Part shown: positions 1 through 9,852 of the stretch, one piece after another
Position numbering within the stretch: the first letter of the stretch is position 1
Layout: every line of letters begins with the position of its first letter
NCBI GenBank assembly: GCA_902518715.1
Contig: CABYHU010000001.1
Location: forward strand, 178,156 to 242,155
Source: an uncultured SAR86 cluster bacterium
GTDB lineage: Bacteria; Pseudomonadota; Gammaproteobacteria; Magnimaribacterales; D2472
Length of the DNA stretch: 64,000 nucleotides
Direction: 5' to 3'
Translations under genes and position numbers: made by a program
The notes under the pieces: generated by a model
The model's input: only the letters and a program-made list of their open reading frames with translations
Told to the model about the DNA's origin: nothing
The model's database searches: none

Positions 1-25
1 TAGGCGTTTTTTTTATAATCACAAA

Positions 26-802
26 GTGTCATTTATACCAAAAGTCCTTATTATTGCTGGATCAGATTCGGGTGGTGGTGCTGGAATTCAAGCAGATATT
101 AAGGCAACTACATTTTTTAAAGGATATGCAATGACTGTGGTTACAGCTATTACTGCACAAAACACAATCGGCGTTCAATCAATATATCCATTACCAAAGC
201 AAATAGTCATAGATCAAATTAATTCTATAAATAGTGACCTCTCGCCTGATGTTATAAAAATAGGAATGCTAGCTGATGAAGAAATTATTGAATATATAAG
301 TATGAACATCTCTAACCACAAAATTATTTTAGATCCAGTTATGGTAGCTACATCAGGAGATGTTCTTGTAAGTGATGAAGTAATAACGTCAATTAAAAAT
401 AATCTTGTAAGTAAATCTTTTTTAATAACTCCCAACATACATGAAGCTGAAATACTTAATGAAAAGAAAATTAATAATCTTGAGGATCAGATAGATGCAG
501 GAAAGAAATTATTAAAACTTGGATGTAAAAATGTATTAGTTAAAGGCGGTCATGGAAATTCAGACAATATAAGTGATGTCTTGATTACTTCTAATGGTGA
601 TGAACATATATTTGAATCTAAAAAAATTAATAGTACAAATACTCATGGAACAGGCTGTTCTTTAGCATCAGCAATTGCCACAAACATAGGTTTAGGTATT
701 AATTTAAAAGATTCAATAAGAATTTCTATTGAATATGTTCAAAATGGTATTAAAAAAGCCCCTAATTTTGGTTCGGGTAATGGACCTATTCGTCATTTTT
801 AA
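26..802 (+). CDS. thiD: Hydroxymethylpyrimidine/phosphomethylpyrimidine kinase
   Basis: N-terminal VLIIAGSDSGGGAGIQADIK and C-terminal NTHGTGCSLASAIA are ThiD signatures. Confidence 0.95.
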   Translation: MSFIPKVLIIAGSDSGGGAGIQADIKATTFFKGYAMTVVTAITAQNTIGVQSIYPLPKQIVIDQINSINSDLSPDVIKIGMLADEEIIEYISMNISNHKIILDPVMVATSGDVLVSDEVITSIKNNLVSKSFLITPNIHEAEILNEKKINNLEDQIDAGKKLLKLGCKNVLVKGGHGNSDNISDVLITSNGDEHIFESKKINSTNTHGTGCSLASAIATNIGLGINLKDSIRISIEYVQNGIKKAPNFGSGNGPIRHF

Positions 803-1520
803 CTAACGGATTTATATTCCTAACGCCATAAATAAATATTGTATCTATCAACGCAATAAATATTTTAAAAATATATTTAGATAAAGCTATGTAAAAAGCC
901 TCATATATACTCAAGTCTGTTGCTATCACCCAGGTAAAAGTATAAATAAAGGTATCAAGTAATTGTGAAGTAATGGTTGAAAGATTATTCCTCAACCAAA
1001 GATATTTACCTTGTGTAATAGTTTTAAGATAATTGAAAAACCAAACATCAAATTTTTGACTTATAAAGTAAGCAGTCAGAGAGCCTATTATAAAAGCTGG
1101 TGAATATGAGGCGATGACTGATAGAGCATTATGAACTTCTAATGCTGAACCAGTTAAATCAGAGGGTTTGAATAGTAAACTTAAAAGAAGTGTTAGTAGG
1201 ACAGCAATGTTTGCAAAAAATCCAAGATTAACTGCCCTGTTGGCTTCAGTTTTACCATATTTTTCATTTAGAAGGTCTGTTGAAAAATAAATTCCTGAAT
1301 AAAGAATTGCGCCCATACTTACAGTAAACGTAGCATCAAAAATAACAAATTCAGAAACCTTACCACCTTGCAGATTGCCCAGAATAATGCCTAAAATTAC
1401 AGCCGTATATAAACCATATTTTCCAAAAAATTTATAAAGAACTACAACTAGTAACAAGTCATAAAAGACTACGACTAACCATAAGCTTTCTTGAGATAAC
1501 CCCTGAAAGAGGAATTCCAT
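786..1520 (-). CDS. Queuosine precursor transporter (YhhQ/VUT family)
   Basis: Multi-TM protein with VUT-like motifs (DLLNEKYGK, SQLLDTFIYT). Confidence 0.8.
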   Translation of the reverse strand: MEFLFQGLSQESLWLVVVFYDLLLVVVLYKFFGKYGLYTAVILGIILGNLQGGKVSEFVIFDATFTVSMGAILYSGIYFSTDLLNEKYGKTEANRAVNLGFFANIAVLLTLLLSLLFKPSDLTGSALEVHNALSVIASYSPAFIIGSLTAYFISQKFDVWFFNYLKTITQGKYLWLRNNLSTITSQLLDTFIYTFTWVIATDLSIYEAFYIALSKYIFKIFIALIDTIFIYGVRNINPLVKNDE

Positions 1521-1524
1521 CTAA

Positions 1525-2454
1525 TTATACAGAGTCAGTTAATTCAGGTACTGCTTCAAATAAATCACCGACAAGACCATAGTCTGCAACTTGAAAAATT
1601 GGTGCATCTTCATCTTTATTAATCGCAACTATTACCTTCGAGTCCTTCATTCCAGCTAAATGTTGAATAGCACCAGAAATACCAATAGCTATATATAAAG
1701 AAGGTGCAACTATTTTACCTGTTTGTCCAACTTGATAATCATTTGGAACATAGCCAGCATCAACAGCGGCCCTAGAGGCTCCAACTGCGGCGCCCAATTT
1801 ATCAGCAAGTGCTTCGATGATTTTAAAATTTTCAGATGAGCCTAATGCTCTTCCACCAGAAACAATTACATCAGCAGCTGTAAGTTCTGGTCTATCACTC
1901 TCGGCAATTTCGTCGCTAACAAACTTTGAATTATTTAAAGAATCAACAACAGCACCAACATCAACATTTACTGATGAATCTACCATGGGTGATGCATCAA
2001 ATGCTGTTGTTCTTACAGTTATTACCTTGACGGAATCAGTTGATTTAACAGTTGCAATGCAACTTCCTGCGTAAATTGGTCTTTTAAATGTGTCAGCATC
2101 TTCAACTGAAATAATATCTGATATCTGTTGAACGTCTAATTTAGCTGCTACTCTGGGAAGAAAATTCTTACCGAAAGTTGTTGCAGGTGCGAGTATGTAA
2201 TTAAATCCGTCTGCAACAGAAACAACTAAGTTACCTAAATCTTCAGCTAAGAAGTTTTTATATATTGGATCGTCAACATGAATAACAGAACTAATACCAG
2301 AAATCTTCGCAGCTTGTTCTGCAACTGATGATGATTCTGATCCAGCAACTAATATTGATACATCTCCACCAATTTCTGATGCAGCTGTTACTGTGTTAAG
2401 GGTTGAACCTTTAATTTCACTATTATCGTGTTCTGCTACTACTAATATACTCAT
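1525..2454 (-). CDS. etfA: Electron transfer flavoprotein alpha subunit
   Basis: [35 protein letters not shown] and [22 protein letters not shown]-binding motifs. Confidence 0.97.
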   Translation of the reverse strand: MSILVVAEHDNSEIKGSTLNTVTAASEIGGDVSILVAGSESSSVAEQAAKISGISSVIHVDDPIYKNFLAEDLGNLVVSVADGFNYILAPATTFGKNFLPRVAAKLDVQQISDIISVEDADTFKRPIYAGSCIATVKSTDSVKVITVRTTAFDASPMVDSSVNVDVGAVVDSLNNSKFVSDEIAESDRPELTAADVIVSGGRALGSSENFKIIEALADKLGAAVGASRAAVDAGYVPNDYQVGQTGKIVAPSLYIAIGISGAIQHLAGMKDSKVIVAINKDEDAPIFQVADYGLVGDLFEAVPELTDSV

Positions 2455-3203
2455 GTTATTACCTTTGCTTCATTTTTTAATTTTTCAACTAATTCATCAA
2501 CCGTATCAACCATTACACCGGCTTCACGTACTGGTGGCAATTCAACTGAAAGAATTGACGTTCTATTGGATACATCTAGGCCAAGATCAGAAACATTTTG
2601 AATGGAAAGTTCTTTTTTCTTTGCTTGCATAATATTTGGCAATGATGCATATCTTGGCTCATTAAGCCTTAAATCCGTTGTAACAACTGCTGGAAGACTT
2701 ACATTTATTGTTTGTAAACCACCATCAATTTCTCTAGTAACTAATGCATTGTCCTCTTCAACTTTAAGTTCGGATGCAAAAGTAGCTTGGGGCATATCAA
2801 GCAATGAAGCTAGCATTTGACCAGTTTGGTTATTATCTCCGTCAATTGCTTGCTTGCCTAAAATTATAAGATTAGGATTTTCAGATTCAACTATTTTGGT
2901 TAAAACTTTTGCAATAGCTAGTGGCTCTAGTAAACCCTCGGATTGAGCTAAAATTGCTCTATCTGCACCAAGTGCAAGACATGCTCTTAGCTGTTCTTGA
3001 GATTCATCACCCCCAACAGTTACAACAACTACTTCCGAAGCTTGACCAGATTCCTTTAATCTAACTGCTTCTTCGACAGCAATTTCACAAAAGGGGTTAA
3101 CTGACATCTTTACATTATTGAGATCAACATTTGAATTATCAGATAATGGCCTTACCTTTACGTTATAGTCGACTACTCTTTTTATAGGTACTAGTATTTT
3201 CAT
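2451..3203 (-). CDS. etfB: Electron transfer flavoprotein beta subunit
   Basis: [18 protein letters not shown] start, ALGADRAIL and [17 protein letters not shown]; adjacent to etfA. Confidence 0.97.
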   Translation of the reverse strand: MKILVPIKRVVDYNVKVRPLSDNSNVDLNNVKMSVNPFCEIAVEEAVRLKESGQASEVVVVTVGGDESQEQLRACLALGADRAILAQSEGLLEPLAIAKVLTKIVESENPNLIILGKQAIDGDNNQTGQMLASLLDMPQATFASELKVEEDNALVTREIDGGLQTINVSLPAVVTTDLRLNEPRYASLPNIMQAKKKELSIQNVSDLGLDVSNRTSILSVELPPVREAGVMVDTVDELVEKLKNEAKVIT

Positions 3204-3209
3204 AATATG

Positions 3210-3238
3210 TTAAGTTTAAAGGGTTTTGCGGCTATAAT
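3210..3238 (+). promoter_or_regulatory. Candidate sigma70 promoter for ETF-QO (TTAAGT-17 nt-TATAAT)
   Basis: Perfect TATAAT at 3233-3238, weak -35 at 3210-3215 with 17-nt spacer, in the divergent etfB/ETF-QO intergenic region. Confidence 0.5.
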
Positions 3239-3282
3239 TGTAATGCTTTTTACACAATTTCTAAAGAGCTTAGGAAGTATTT

Positions 3283-4926
3283 ATGGAACGTGATGTAATG
3301 GAATATGATGTCCTTGTTGTGGGTGCTGGACCTGCAGGACTATCTACAGCTATAAAATTTGCTCAATTAAATAAAAAAAATAATACAAATCATTCGATAT
3401 GCGTTATTGAAAAGGGATCTGAGGTTGGCGCTCATATTTTATCTGGGAATGTATTTGAGCCTACAGCTCTCAATGAGCTTATACCAGATTGGAAGGATAA
3501 GGAGGCACCACTTGATACACCCGTAAAGAAAGATGTTGTTAAGTACCTTGTAAATGAAAATATATCCATACCCGTTCCTCTGCCAGGATTTTTTATGCCA
3601 AATTTCAACAATCATGGTAATTACATTATGAGTCTTGCTAATTTTTGTAGATGGCTCGCAAAAGAAGCAGAGTCACTTGGAGTTGAAATATTTGCTGGCT
3701 TTACTGCTTCTGAAATAATTATTGAAAATGATCAGCTGAAGGGAATTGTTACTGGTGAAATGGGTGTTAGTAAGGATGGTGAAAAAAAATCATCATACCA
3801 GCCTAGTATGGAGCTAAGAGCAAAATACACTGTCCTTTCTGAAGGTTGTAGAGGTCATCTTGGTAAGCAGATAATTAAAAAATTTAATTTAGATCAAGGT
3901 AAAGATCCACAACATTATGGGATAGGTTTTAAAGAAATATGGGATATCAAACCTGAATTACATAAAGAAGGGACCGTAATGCATACAGCAGGTTGGCCAG
4001 CTAAAGGTACAGCATCTGGATCTTATTGTTACCATGGTAAAAATAATCAACTCTATATGGGTTACGTAGTTCCATTAGATTATAAGAATCCTTATCTAAG
4101 TCCTTATGATGAATTTCAACAATGGAAGCATAATTCTGGTATATCTAAGCTTCTAAAAGATGGAACCAGAGTGGCTTATGGTGCAAGAGCGCTCATAAAA
4201 GGTGGTTTCCAGTCACGGCCAAAAATGTCATTTAATGGTGGACTTATTATTGGTGATAATGCGGGGACACTCAATTTCCCTAAAATTAAAGGTACTCATA
4301 CAGCAATGAAATCCGGGATGATTGCTGCTGAAGTAATACATGATGCAATAGAAAACAATAATATTGGTTCAGATCTTGTTCTTTATGAAGATAGAATTCA
4401 AAAGTCCTGGCTTCAGAAAGAACTATACAAAGCAAGGAACTTTGGTCCGTTATTACATAAATTTGGTAATTTATTTGGCCCTATCTTAGCGGCTATAGAT
4501 CAATTTATTTTTAGAGGCAATCTACCATTTACTTTAAATCACCCTACTCCAGATTATGCTTGCTTAGAAGACGCATCTAAGATGCCTAAAATTAATTATC
4601 CCAAACCAGATGGGGTTATATCTTTTGATAAACTTAGTTCTGTCTATCTATCGAATACTACACATGAGGAAGATCAGCCATGTCATTTAAAATTAAGAGA
4701 TGAAAATATCCCAATAAGTGTAAATTTACCCAAATATGCTGAGCCGGCTCAGAGATATTGTCCTGCAGGAGTTTACGAGGTTGTTAATGAGAATAACCAA
4801 AATAAATTTGTTATTAATGCTCAAAATTGTGTTCATTGTAAAACATGCGATATTAAGGACCCATCGCAGAATATTACTTGGGTAACACCTGAAGGTATGG
4901 GTGGTCCAAATTATCTTAATATGTAA
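3283..4926 (+). CDS. Electron transfer flavoprotein-ubiquinone oxidoreductase
   Basis: N-terminal FAD motif VVGAGPAGLS, C-terminal 4Fe-4S motif INAQNCVHCKTCDIKDPSQNITWVTPEGMGGPNY. Confidence 0.97.
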   Translation: MERDVMEYDVLVVGAGPAGLSTAIKFAQLNKKNNTNHSICVIEKGSEVGAHILSGNVFEPTALNELIPDWKDKEAPLDTPVKKDVVKYLVNENISIPVPLPGFFMPNFNNHGNYIMSLANFCRWLAKEAESLGVEIFAGFTASEIIIENDQLKGIVTGEMGVSKDGEKKSSYQPSMELRAKYTVLSEGCRGHLGKQIIKKFNLDQGKDPQHYGIGFKEIWDIKPELHKEGTVMHTAGWPAKGTASGSYCYHGKNNQLYMGYVVPLDYKNPYLSPYDEFQQWKHNSGISKLLKDGTRVAYGARALIKGGFQSRPKMSFNGGLIIGDNAGTLNFPKIKGTHTAMKSGMIAAEVIHDAIENNNIGSDLVLYEDRIQKSWLQKELYKARNFGPLLHKFGNLFGPILAAIDQFIFRGNLPFTLNHPTPDYACLEDASKMPKINYPKPDGVISFDKLSSVYLSNTTHEEDQPCHLKLRDENIPISVNLPKYAEPAQRYCPAGVYEVVNENNQNKFVINAQNCVHCKTCDIKDPSQNITWVTPEGMGGPNYLNM

Positions 4927-6707
4927 TGTTTAAACTTAGATACATTCTTTATACAGGATTGCTATCACTAGGTTTAATTGTTGCTTTTAATTTATCTCTG
5001 ATACCAAATTTCTTTTCTAAAAATAATGATGAGCAAAAATTTTTAGAACTTCTAGATAAAGAATTTGCTAAATCAATAGAAGATAACCCTATCTATGCAT
5101 CCTATATGGGAGATTTACGCTTTAACACACTATGGCCTGATTACTCAATTGAGAAAATAAATAAAGATCATGAACATACATTAAAAGTTATACAAGAGCT
5201 TGAGATGATGAGTGTTGATGATTTTTCAGATGAAAATAAATTAAACTATCGATTATTTTTAGATGGTTACAAAAACTCTGCAGATAAACATCAATATCAA
5301 ATACATTTATTACCATTCAGTCATAGAGGCGGTATTCAACTGCAACACGAAACAGCAGAAACATTACCTCTTCGTAATTTTCAACAATATATGGATTGGA
5401 TTACTCGTCTTGAAAAACTTGATGATGTAATAGATCAATATATTGCACTAGCAAACCGGGGTATTGAAAATCAAGTCATGCCGCCTAAAGTTTTAATGAG
5501 TAGAGTCTTAAATCAAATAAAATTACAAAATGTTGATTCTTATATAAATAGTCCCTTCTATGATGCATTTGAGGTTTTACCAGATGAAATATCAAATCAA
5601 GAACAAGAACAAATAAGAGAACAAGCGCAAATTACTATAACCAATGTCGTAATACCCTCTTATGTAAAGTTATTAAATTTCTTTGAAAATTCTTATTATC
5701 CCAATTGTAGAGACACAATAGGGATTAGTGATATTAAAAATGGTTCACAATACTATGAACTCATCGCTAGGCAATTTACAACTACCGATCTCACCCCAGA
5801 TGAAATACATAATATTGGACTAAGTGAAGTAAAAAGGATAAAGAATGAGATGTTTAAGATTATGGATCAAGTTCAATGGAATGGAAGTTTTGATGAATTC
5901 TTAAACTTTTTAAGGACAGATAGCCAGTTTTACTTTGAAACAGGTGAAGAGCTATTTACTGAATATCTTGCTACTTCTAAAAGAATAGATCCTTTGTTGG
6001 TTAAATTATTTAAAGACTTGCCTTCTATGCCATATGGATTAAAACCTATACCAATGGAGAGTGCTCCTGATACTACAACAGCCTACTATCAAAGACCTGC
6101 TGCTGATGGTTCAAGAGCTGGATATTACTATGTAAACCTATATATGCCTGAGGTTAGACCTAAATATGAAATAGAAGCGCTATCACTCCATGAGGCAATG
6201 CCAGGTCATCATTTACAAATTGCTTATACGATGGAATTAGATTTACCGAACTTTAGAAAATATGGGGGCTATACTGCATTCGTTGAAGGATGGGGTTTAT
6301 ATGCTGAAAGTTTAGGTGAAGATTTAGGGATGTATAAAGATCCATATTCAAAATTTGGTCAGCTAACATATGAAATGTGGCGAGCAGTAAGACTTGTTGT
6401 TGATACAGGTATGCATTACAAAGGATGGTCAAGACAACAAGCAATAGAATATTTCTTAGACAATGCAGCAAAAACAAAACAGGATGTCATAAATGAAATT
6501 GATAGGTATATTAATTGGCCTGGTCAAGCATTGGCATACAAAATTGGTGAACTTAAAATAAAGGAACTTAGAGCTATTTCTGAGAATAAGTTAGGTAATG
6601 AGTTTGATATTAAAGAATTCCATCATGAGGTTTTGAAACATGGAGGCATACCTCTTTATGTTCTTGAGGAAAATATAAATTCTTGGATCAATCAGCAAAT
6701 AAATTAG
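4926..6707 (+). CDS. DUF885 family (putative metallopeptidase-like, exported or membrane-anchored)
   Basis: HEAMPGHHLQ and FVEGWGLYAESLG motifs; N-terminal hydrophobic segment; TAATG start/stop overlap with ETF-QO. Confidence 0.9.
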   Translation: MFKLRYILYTGLLSLGLIVAFNLSLIPNFFSKNNDEQKFLELLDKEFAKSIEDNPIYASYMGDLRFNTLWPDYSIEKINKDHEHTLKVIQELEMMSVDDFSDENKLNYRLFLDGYKNSADKHQYQIHLLPFSHRGGIQLQHETAETLPLRNFQQYMDWITRLEKLDDVIDQYIALANRGIENQVMPPKVLMSRVLNQIKLQNVDSYINSPFYDAFEVLPDEISNQEQEQIREQAQITITNVVIPSYVKLLNFFENSYYPNCRDTIGISDIKNGSQYYELIARQFTTTDLTPDEIHNIGLSEVKRIKNEMFKIMDQVQWNGSFDEFLNFLRTDSQFYFETGEELFTEYLATSKRIDPLLVKLFKDLPSMPYGLKPIPMESAPDTTTAYYQRPAADGSRAGYYYVNLYMPEVRPKYEIEALSLHEAMPGHHLQIAYTMELDLPNFRKYGGYTAFVEGWGLYAESLGEDLGMYKDPYSKFGQLTYEMWRAVRLVVDTGMHYKGWSRQQAIEYFLDNAAKTKQDVINEIDRYINWPGQALAYKIGELKIKELRAISENKLGNEFDIKEFHHEVLKHGGIPLYVLEENINSWINQQIN

Positions 6708-7552
6708 CTCTAGTTGAGCCATCAAATTTTAATTTTAATACAGAGACGTTTGATACAAATGTTTTTCAAAATGATGTTCAATTTAATAAGTTAAAGATTT
6801 TTGAAGAGTTTGATAACTTAATAAGCACATTAGAAAAAAATAGAATCTCATTTAATATTCTAAAGAGTCCAAAAAATTCACCTGATAGCATATATCCTAA
6901 TAATTGGGTTGTAACTTTTGATGATGGAACTTATGACTTATTTAGTATGCAATCTCCTTATAGACGTCTAGAAAGATCAAACTCAAACATAAATTTTTTA
7001 AATACAAACTATTCACTTAAAAATGATTTAACTGAATATGAAGCAGAAAATGTTTTTTTAGAGGGAACGGGTTCTTTGGTTTTAGATAGAGTTAACAAAA
7101 CCGCATATATGGCTGAATCAAAAAGATCAAACGTAAATTTAGCTTTAAAATGGTCTCAACTTAGAGGATATGATCTTGTTCATTTTAAAAGCTATATAGA
7201 TAAAATACCCACTTACCATACAAATGTTCTGATGTTTATTACAAATAAATTTGCTGGCATATGTTTTGATTCAATTTACGACTCTAAAAACTTACTATCT
7301 AATATTGAAAAAACTCATAAGATTCTCAATTTATCTATAGAGCAGGTCAAAAATTTTTCAGGGAATGCCATAGTAGTAAGAAATATTAATAACGAAGCTA
7401 AATTTTTAATATCTTCATCTGGTCTTAAAGCTTTCGATTTATTACAAAAAAGATTTATTGAAAAATATTACGATATCGTAGACATAAATATTCCCACAAT
7501 TGAAAAAATTGGTGGTGGTTCAGTTCGCTGCATGTTATTGGAGTTATTCTAG
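6683..7552 (+). CDS. Arginine deiminase/amidinotransferase-superfamily protein (CtlX-like)
   Basis: FLEGTGSLVLDR, YHTNV and terminal GGGSVRCMLLELF motifs. Confidence 0.85.
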   Translation: MDQSANKLALVEPSNFNFNTETFDTNVFQNDVQFNKLKIFEEFDNLISTLEKNRISFNILKSPKNSPDSIYPNNWVVTFDDGTYDLFSMQSPYRRLERSNSNINFLNTNYSLKNDLTEYEAENVFLEGTGSLVLDRVNKTAYMAESKRSNVNLALKWSQLRGYDLVHFKSYIDKIPTYHTNVLMFITNKFAGICFDSIYDSKNLLSNIEKTHKILNLSIEQVKNFSGNAIVVRNINNEAKFLISSSGLKAFDLLQKRFIEKYYDIVDINIPTIEKIGGGSVRCMLLELF

Positions 7553-8139
7553 AAAAATATATTTATCAGAATTAAACATCCAAGACCAATAAGGATAGAT
7601 CCTGCAATCTTATTGATAATTTCTTGAACTGGCTCCCATCTCTTTTGAATATTCTCATGTGTAAGAACTATGGTTAAGAATGAAAACCATAAAGAAGTAG
7701 CTACTGCAAAGTAGATAGGAACAAAAATTTTTCCAATAGATGAAATATCATCATTAAGAATGATTGAAAATAATGAAATAAAGAAAATAAAAGCTTTTAT
7801 ATTAAAAATGTTTGTAATAAATCCATTTATGAAGCTGCTAGACATTAATTGGGATTTTTCAGATGTCTGCGATTCACTTTTAAATGATGAGATACCTATA
7901 AATATCAAGTAAAAAGACCCAAACATAGATATTAGATCACCAGCAATATTATTTGAAACTAATAGAGTTGATATGCCAAATATTGCCAAGTAACAATGAA
8001 TTAATATTCCAACTCCAATCCCAAAAGCACAGAATAATCCCCCCCTTCTTTTATTAAGTGAAACCTCTCTAATAATTATTGCTGTATCTGGTCCTGGACT
8101 CATAACAGCAAATAAATGAGCTAAAGCTGCATAAATCAT
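7549..8139 (-). CDS. LysE/RhtB family exporter
   Basis: N-terminal MSPGPDTAIIIRE motif and multi-TM profile. Confidence 0.85.
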   Translation of the reverse strand: MIYAALAHLFAVMSPGPDTAIIIREVSLNKRRGGLFCAFGIGVGILIHCYLAIFGISTLLVSNNIAGDLISMFGSFYLIFIGISSFKSESQTSEKSQLMSSSFINGFITNIFNIKAFIFFISLFSIILNDDISSIGKIFVPIYFAVATSLWFSFLTIVLTHENIQKRWEPVQEIINKIAGSILIGLGCLILINIFF

Positions 8140-8141
8140 TT

Positions 8142-9125
8142 CTATATAATCGTTGGTTCTATCTCTAAGAGAATATTAAACTCTTTATAGACTTTTGATT
8201 GAATGTCTTGAGAGATTTTTATTATGTCATCATAACTAATATTGTTTTTGTTGGTAATTATTAGTGCATGACTTGAATGTAAATTATCAATAGCTTCATG
8301 ATTTAAAGTGCTTTTAATAAGCTCAATAAGTCTTCCTGCTCCAACTTTTACATTTGGTTTATCATGATCCCATATTATTAAATCTTCTTTTTTAAAGTTA
8401 TTGTATGAAATATCCTTTTCATTAATTATAGGATTTTTAAAAAAGCTTCCAGCATTTGGTACTACTTTAGGGTTAGGCAGCTTTGAATCCCGTAACTCAC
8501 AGATAATCGCACCTAGTTCTTTTGAGGTTATAGATGTTATATCTTTTTCTTTACTATTAATAAGGTGTCTTATACCCTCATAATTCATATTCAGTTTTTC
8601 AATATGATTAAATTCAAAATCAATATCAATAATAAAATATGGTTTAGTTTGAAAAATTGAAGATCTGTAGCCAAAGTCACATTGATCTTTTAGAAGTTTT
8701 TTAAAAGTTTTATCTTCAAAGTCATAAACATTGATGCTTTTAATAAAATCAGAAACCTGAACTCCATATGCCCCTATGTTTTGGACTGGTGCTGCACCTA
8801 CAGATCCAGGAATACCTATTAAATTTTCAATACCAAATCTATTATCTTCAATAACACTTAATACAAAATCATTCCAATTTACTGCAGATCCAACTCTATA
8901 CAAGGTTGATGATATTTTATTAACTTTTGTATTGTTTGATTTAATTACCTTTTTATTTAGTTTTGTAGGAAGAACTAAATTTGTACATTCGCCTATAATC
9001 AATAATTCATCATATTTGTTGTAATCAACTTTAAGAAGATCTTCAGTTGATTCAATTTCATATAGCGTATTTGTGTGACAAGGAAGATTTAAAGAGTTTT
9101 TAATCTTTATTTCGTATTTAGTCAT
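8142..9125 (-). CDS. murB: UDP-N-acetylmuramate dehydrogenase
   Basis: GIPGSVGAAPVQNIGAYG and KVVPNAGSFFKNP motifs. Confidence 0.96.
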   Translation of the reverse strand: MTKYEIKIKNSLNLPCHTNTLYEIESTEDLLKVDYNKYDELLIIGECTNLVLPTKLNKKVIKSNNTKVNKISSTLYRVGSAVNWNDFVLSVIEDNRFGIENLIGIPGSVGAAPVQNIGAYGVQVSDFIKSINVYDFEDKTFKKLLKDQCDFGYRSSIFQTKPYFIIDIDFEFNHIEKLNMNYEGIRHLINSKEKDITSITSKELGAIICELRDSKLPNPKVVPNAGSFFKNPIINEKDISYNNFKKEDLIIWDHDKPNVKVGAGRLIELIKSTLNHEAIDNLHSSHALIITNKNNISYDDIIKISQDIQSKVYKEFNILLEIEPTII

Positions 9126-9852
9126 TATTATTAAGAATCTTTAAAGCTTTTTTGTAATCAGTCTCGGTATCAATTCCTATACTTAATTCTTCAATTTCAA
9201 CTAAATAGATCTCATGTCCATTGTCTAAAAATCTCAATTGCTCAAGGCTTTCAGAAATCTCATTTTTAGATCTGGGTAATGAAACAAAAGTAGTTAAAGT
9301 TTCATAATTGTATGAATATATACCTACATGTTGAAAATACTTTGCTTTAATCTTCGAGAGATCGATTGAATCAACATTTCGTAAAAAATTTATAGCTCTA
9401 TTTGAGTCTGATAAATAAACTTTTACATTATTAGGATCATTAAAATCATTATCCTTGAACAACGTACATGCTGAACCAACAGATGCATTTTTATTTTTAA
9501 AAATTATATCTGCTGTTTTGTTTATTGTTTCTGGATCTATAAATGGTTCATCACCTTGAACATTAACAATGACCATGTCATCACTAATATCTAATTTTGC
9601 AGCACATTCATGAACTCTATCAGTTCCAGACTCATGATCTTTTGAGGTTAAAATGACATTAGGTGTAAATTTTTTTACGTGATCCTCAATCTTTTTTGAA
9701 TCAGTTGCTATGAAAACTTTTTTAGCATTGCTCTGAATGGCTCTAAGATAAACTCTTTCAATCAAACTCTTTCCATTTAAGTCTAGAAGAGCTTTTTCTT
9801 TAAGTCTTGTGCTAGAAAGTCTTGAAGGAATTATTACGATAAAATCATTCAT
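9118..9852 (-). CDS. kdsB: 3-deoxy-manno-octulosonate cytidylyltransferase
   Basis: IPSRLSSTRLKEKAL, VNVQGDEPFI and YFQHVGIYSY motifs. Confidence 0.96.
   Translation of the reverse strand: MNDFIVIIPSRLSSTRLKEKALLDLNGKSLIERVYLRAIQSNAKKVFIATDSKKIEDHVKKFTPNVILTSKDHESGTDRVHECAAKLDISDDMVIVNVQGDEPFIDPETINKTADIIFKNKNASVGSACTLFKDNDFNDPNNVKVYLSDSNRAINFLRNVDSIDLSKIKAKYFQHVGIYSYNYETLTTFVSLPRSKNEISESLEQLRFLDNGHEIYLVEIEELSIGIDTETDYKKALKILNNND

Noticed and set aside
214-438. Antisense ORFs in the track (e.g. 214-438, 1817-2074, 2393-2632, 2602-2820, 6253-6477, 9895-10143, 10762-10983, 32591-32848, 39946-40239, 42093-42377)
   Set aside because: All are shadow frames within confident genes, without recognisable domains or start signals.
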